DNA of 6,516 nt, taken from contig PMTP01000190.1 of assembly GCA_003167305.1 (NCBI GenBank), forward strand, positions 1 to 6,516, given 5' to 3'. Shown here piece by piece: positions 3,912 to 6,516 of this stretch; positions within the stretch are counted from its first letter, which is position 1; every line of letters starts with the position of its first letter. Both the position numbers and the translations under genes were made by a program. Source of the DNA: Acidobacteriaceae bacterium (GTDB lineage: Bacteria; Acidobacteriota; Terriglobia; Terriglobales; Acidobacteriaceae). The notes under the pieces are model-generated. The model was given only the letters and a program-made list of their open reading frames with translations. It ran no database searches and was not told where the DNA came from.

Positions 3912-6281
3912 ATGATCTCATCCGTTTGCCGGAGCCGCAGTTTTATTTCTGCGGCCGTTCTTCTGTTGTTTGCCGTTACCCTTCCTGCTCAAGAGGGTAA
4001 AGTTGTCCTTACACGGGGGACCAGCACCATTGTTCTTGAGCCTTATGCGCCGAATATCCTGCGCGTCACGCTGAGCCTCAAGCGCGAGCCGGCCATGGCC
4101 GCTCCCGGCTTTGGGTTGATTGCCGCGCCCGCCGCCGCCGGCTGGAGCTCGAGCCAGACGCCGAAGGCCGATGTGTACAAGTCGGATCGCATTGTGGCCA
4201 CCGTTAACCGTCCCCAGCGTCCCCCCGGGGACGACAGCGCAAGCTATTTCATCGGCTCGGCGCCGGGCGCGCACATTACCTTTACCACCCCAGACGGCAA
4301 GAAGCTGCTGGAGATGACCGGCTGGATGCAATCCGTCCCCAACCAGAAGGACGGAACGGCCGACATTGCTCGCGACCGCCGTCCGACGGACGCAGAGTTT
4401 TACACCGTGGGCGCAACCTTTGTCTCGCCCGCGGACGAGCATTACTATGGCCTGGGCCAGAACCAGGAAGGCTTCCTCGACCATCGCGGCCACGCCGTTC
4501 GCTGCTGGGCGGATTATCTGGCGACGGCAGCGCCCAGCTTCTGCGTGCCGTTTCTGGTGACCAACAAGGGCTACGGCCTGCTGTGGGACAACCCCTCGAA
4601 GACCCTCATCGAGCCGGGCTTCAACGAGCAAACCCGCTGGACTTCGCAGGTGGGTGACCGGGTTTCGTTCTTCGTGATCGCCGGCGCCACCGCGGATGAA
4701 ATCTACGCCGGCTATAAACTTCTGACCGGTCCTACGCCGATGCTGCCCAAGGCCGCCTACGGCTACATTCAGTGCAAGCAACGCTACAGCAGCCAGAAGG
4801 AATTGCTGGATGTGGCGCAGGGCTATCGCGATCGCCATCTGCCGGCCGACGTGTTGGTGGTGGACTGGTTCTACTTCACCAAGATGGGCCAGTTCGACTT
4901 TGACCCCAAATTCTGGCCCGATCCGGCGGCGATGAACAAGAAGCTGCACGAGATGGGCTTCGAGACGATGATCAGTGTCTGGCCGCGCTTTGTCCCCGCG
5001 GACCGCTACTACGACGAACTGCTGAAGAAGGGCTGGCTGATTTCCATGGCCGACGGCACGCCGATCAATGGTTTACCGTACGACCGCGCCGGCTCGGACA
5101 TCGACACCACCAACCCCGAAGCGGCCAAGTGGTACTGGAAGACACTCCACGAGGACATCATCAGCCAGGGCTTCGACTCGCTCTGGGCCGATGAGACCGA
5201 GCCTGACCTGCCTCCCAACGGCGCTTACTTCCATGTGGGTCCGGGCACGCAGTTCTTCAACGTCTACCCGCTCTTCCACACCAAGGCGCTCTACGACGGC
5301 TACCGCGCGGATGAACAGAACAAGCGGGCGTTGATTCTCTCCCGCGATGCGTACCTCGGAGCGCAAAGCAATGGGACCATCTTCTGGTCCTCGGATGTCT
5401 ATCCCACCTGGGACACGCTCAAGCGCCAGATTCCTACCGGGCTGGATGTGACCGCGTCGGGAATCACGTATTGGTCGAACGACACCGGCGGATGGCAGTA
5501 TCTTCCCCGCGAGCACCATCCGGCCCATAAACCGCTGCTTGATCCCTCCGACGCGCGCGCCAACGTGGGCGGCTACGACGATTACCCTGAACTGTACACG
5601 CGCTGGTTCCAGTACGCGTCCTTCCTGCCCATCTTCCGCACCCACGGCAGCCGCAATACCAACGAGGTCTGGTCGTATGGCAAAGAGGCCGAGCCCATCC
5701 TGGAAAAGTATCTGCTCCTGCGTTACCAACTCATGCCCTACATTTATTCGCTCGGTTATCAGAGCTGGCTGACGGGAGCGCCGTTCATGCGCGCCCTGCC
5801 GCTGGCCTTCCCCAACGATCCCAAGGTTGCCGACCTGCGCGACGAGTATATGTTCGGGCCGGCCTTCCTGGTGGCTCCGGTCACGGAGCAGGGCGCCACC
5901 AGCCGCGATGTCTATCTGCCGGCCGGGACGGATTGGTACAACTATTGGACCAACGAGCGGATGAAGGGCGGCCAGACCATCACGGTCTCCGCGCCCATCG
6001 ACACGCTTCCGCTGTTTGTGCGGGCCGGCTCGATCCTTCCGCTGGGAGCGCCGGTCGAGAGCACGCATGAGAAACAGGCAATCGAAAAGATCCGCGTCTA
6101 TCCCGGTGCTAACGCCAGCTTCACGCTCTTCTCCGACGACGGCACAACCTATGCCTACGAAAAGGGCGCCGGCGCGGTCACACACTTGCACTGGGATAAC
6201 TCGGCAGGCAAGCTTACCCATGAGGGAGCGGCAGCCTGGAGCGGGCCGGACAGCGCAGTTGTGGAGGTTATCAAGCGCTAA
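3912..6281 (+). CDS. exported GH31 glycoside hydrolase (alpha-xylosidase/alpha-glucosidase-like)
   Basis: This is a retaining exo-alpha-glycosidase of family GH31, expected to release alpha-linked xylose or glucose from oligosaccharide ends outside the cytoplasm. From the ATG at 3912 it has 789 residues. I prefer this start over 3888 because AGAGGA (3898-3903) lies 8 nt upstream and the signal peptide (about 1-27: RSRS, hydrophobic AAVLLLFAV, cleavage near LPAQ) begins cleanly. An N-terminal beta-sandwich (about 30-275) precedes the (beta/alpha)8 barrel (about 275-620). Visible motifs are VLVVDWFYF (314-322), LWADETEPD (424-432) with nucleophile D427, WSSDVYPTW (492-500) with acid/base D495, NDTGGW (523-528) and FRTHG (575-579). 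A beta region follows (GPAFLVAPV, about 649-657) and a DUF5110-like C-terminus (FSDDGTTYAYEKG, 740-752). The WxDxxEP nucleophile motif and the DWFYF strand resemble bacterial alpha-xylosidases more than classical maltases, but substrate cannot be fixed from sequence. There are no other carbohydrate genes beside it. Confidence 0.93.
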   Translation: MISSVCRSRSFISAAVLLLFAVTLPAQEGKVVLTRGTSTIVLEPYAPNILRVTLSLKREPAMAAPGFGLIAAPAAAGWSSSQTPKADVYKSDRIVATVNRPQRPPGDDSASYFIGSAPGAHITFTTPDGKKLLEMTGWMQSVPNQKDGTADIARDRRPTDAEFYTVGATFVSPADEHYYGLGQNQEGFLDHRGHAVRCWADYLATAAPSFCVPFLVTNKGYGLLWDNPSKTLIEPGFNEQTRWTSQVGDRVSFFVIAGATADEIYAGYKLLTGPTPMLPKAAYGYIQCKQRYSSQKELLDVAQGYRDRHLPADVLVVDWFYFTKMGQFDFDPKFWPDPAAMNKKLHEMGFETMISVWPRFVPADRYYDELLKKGWLISMADGTPINGLPYDRAGSDIDTTNPEAAKWYWKTLHEDIISQGFDSLWADETEPDLPPNGAYFHVGPGTQFFNVYPLFHTKALYDGYRADEQNKRALILSRDAYLGAQSNGTIFWSSDVYPTWDTLKRQIPTGLDVTASGITYWSNDTGGWQYLPREHHPAHKPLLDPSDARANVGGYDDYPELYTRWFQYASFLPIFRTHGSRNTNEVWSYGKEAEPILEKYLLLRYQLMPYIYSLGYQSWLTGAPFMRALPLAFPNDPKVADLRDEYMFGPAFLVAPVTEQGATSRDVYLPAGTDWYNYWTNERMKGGQTITVSAPIDTLPLFVRAGSILPLGAPVESTHEKQAIEKIRVYPGANASFTLFSDDGTTYAYEKGAGAVTHLHWDNSAGKLTHEGAAAWSGPDSAVVEVIKR

Positions 6282-6290
6282 AGCCAGGTT

Positions 6291-6306
6291 TTCCGGTTGG
6301 GCGGAA
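6291..6306 (+). repeat. short hairpin just after the GH31 stop codon
   Basis: TTCCG (6291-6295) and CGGAA (6302-6306) form a 5-bp stem with a 6-nt loop, 9 nt after the GH31 stop codon. No T-run follows, so termination here would have to be Rho-dependent or occur further on, at the 6319-6428 structure. Confidence 0.3.
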
Positions 6307-6318
6307 CAGGCATTCGAG

Positions 6319-6428
6319 AGCAAAACCAGGGATACTGTAGCCTAATTAGCATCGTTGATGGTCGCCACTCTCTGTAGTCGCGTCGACTTGAGTGTCACGG
6401 TTTCGGGATACATCTCCCTGGTTTTGCT
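6319..6428. repeat. 110-bp segment bounded by a perfect 14-bp inverted repeat
   Basis: AGCAAAACCAGGGA (6319-6332) and TCCCTGGTTTTGCT (6415-6428) are exact reverse complements separated by 82 nt. Inside lie a nested hairpin (CACTC 6366-6370 with GAGTG 6390-6394, enclosing AGTCG 6376-6380 with CGACT 6384-6388), a GGGA/TCCC stem (6405-6408 with 6415-6418), and a direct repeat of CTGTAG (6335-6340, 6372-6377). No open reading frame of note is inside. It sits between the convergent GH31 gene and tRNA-Phe. It may be a two-way transcript end, a structured RNA, or the remnant of a very small inverted-repeat element. The repeat is certain; its nature is not. Confidence 0.55.
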
Positions 6429-6434
6429 ATAAAG

Positions 6435-6509
6435 TGGTGGCCAGAGACGGGATTGAACCGCCGACGCCGGCCTTTTCAGGGCCGCGCTCTACCACTGAGC
6501 TATCTGGCC
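6435..6509 (-). tRNA. tRNA-Phe (anticodon GAA)
   Basis: On the minus strand the acceptor arm GGCCAGA (6509-6503) pairs perfectly with TCTGGCC (complement of 6439-6445), followed by discriminator A (6438) and an encoded CCA (6437-6435). The D-arm is GCTCAGTGGTAGAGC. The anticodon arm CGGCC-CTGAAAA-GGCCG puts GAA at 6477-6475. The T-arm GGCGG-TTCAATC-CCGTC has one G-T pair. Length is 75 nt with CCA. It is transcribed toward the GH31 gene, so the two are convergent. Its promoter would lie beyond the right edge of the window, and no strong intrinsic terminator is visible on its 3' side apart from the inverted repeat at 6319-6428. Confidence 0.97.
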
Positions 6510-6516
6510 TCAGTGC

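Noticed and set aside
5073..6323. 416-codon open frame on the minus strand opposite the GH31 gene
   Set aside because: Antisense shadow of a well-supported gene with no recognisable domain. The 3918-4949 minus-strand frame is the same case.

Overview
The window looks like ordinary chromosomal DNA from a GC-rich, Gram-negative-type bacterium. The gene mix points to an acidobacterium (Terriglobia/Acidobacteriaceae-like), but that is an inference from protein style and gene content, with no marker gene to confirm it. Evidence used: a secreted SYLF-domain protein next to a tiny DUF5670-type membrane protein, a stand-alone purS, a secreted GH31 glycosidase, and start sites placed directly under -10-like boxes.

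Layout. Positions 1-129 are a leader region. At 130-819 (+) is an exported SYLF/Ysc84-like lipid-binding protein, and at 899-1042 (+) a 47-residue hydrophobic protein. A 13-bp perfect stem-loop lies between them, and a second long stem-loop follows the small gene. tRNA-Ser(GCT) follows on the minus strand at 1222-1315, with its own consensus -10 box (1327-1332) and a plausible intrinsic terminator (1144-1176). Next on the plus strand are purS (1498-1743), glmS (1907-3790) and a GH31 alpha-glycosidase, probably an alpha-xylosidase or alpha-glucosidase (3912-6281). tRNA-Phe(GAA) lies on the minus strand at 6435-6509. Between the GH31 gene and tRNA-Phe is a 110-bp segment bounded by a perfect 14-bp inverted repeat.

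How the genes relate. There is no obvious multi-gene pathway. PurS (purine synthesis) and GlmS (amino-sugar and cell-wall precursor synthesis) are housekeeping genes that both serve glutamine-dependent reactions. Each appears to have its own -10 element, placed so close to the ATG that the mRNA would be leaderless or nearly so. The GH31 enzyme is probably exported and acts on alpha-linked oligosaccharides. The SYLF and DUF5670 genes may be co-transcribed and may act at the envelope.

I did not find a new defence, mobile or biosynthetic system. The points worth a second look are the two probable leaderless promoters, purS without purQ or purL beside it, and three strong non-coding inverted repeats (837-879, 1057-1110, 6319-6428).
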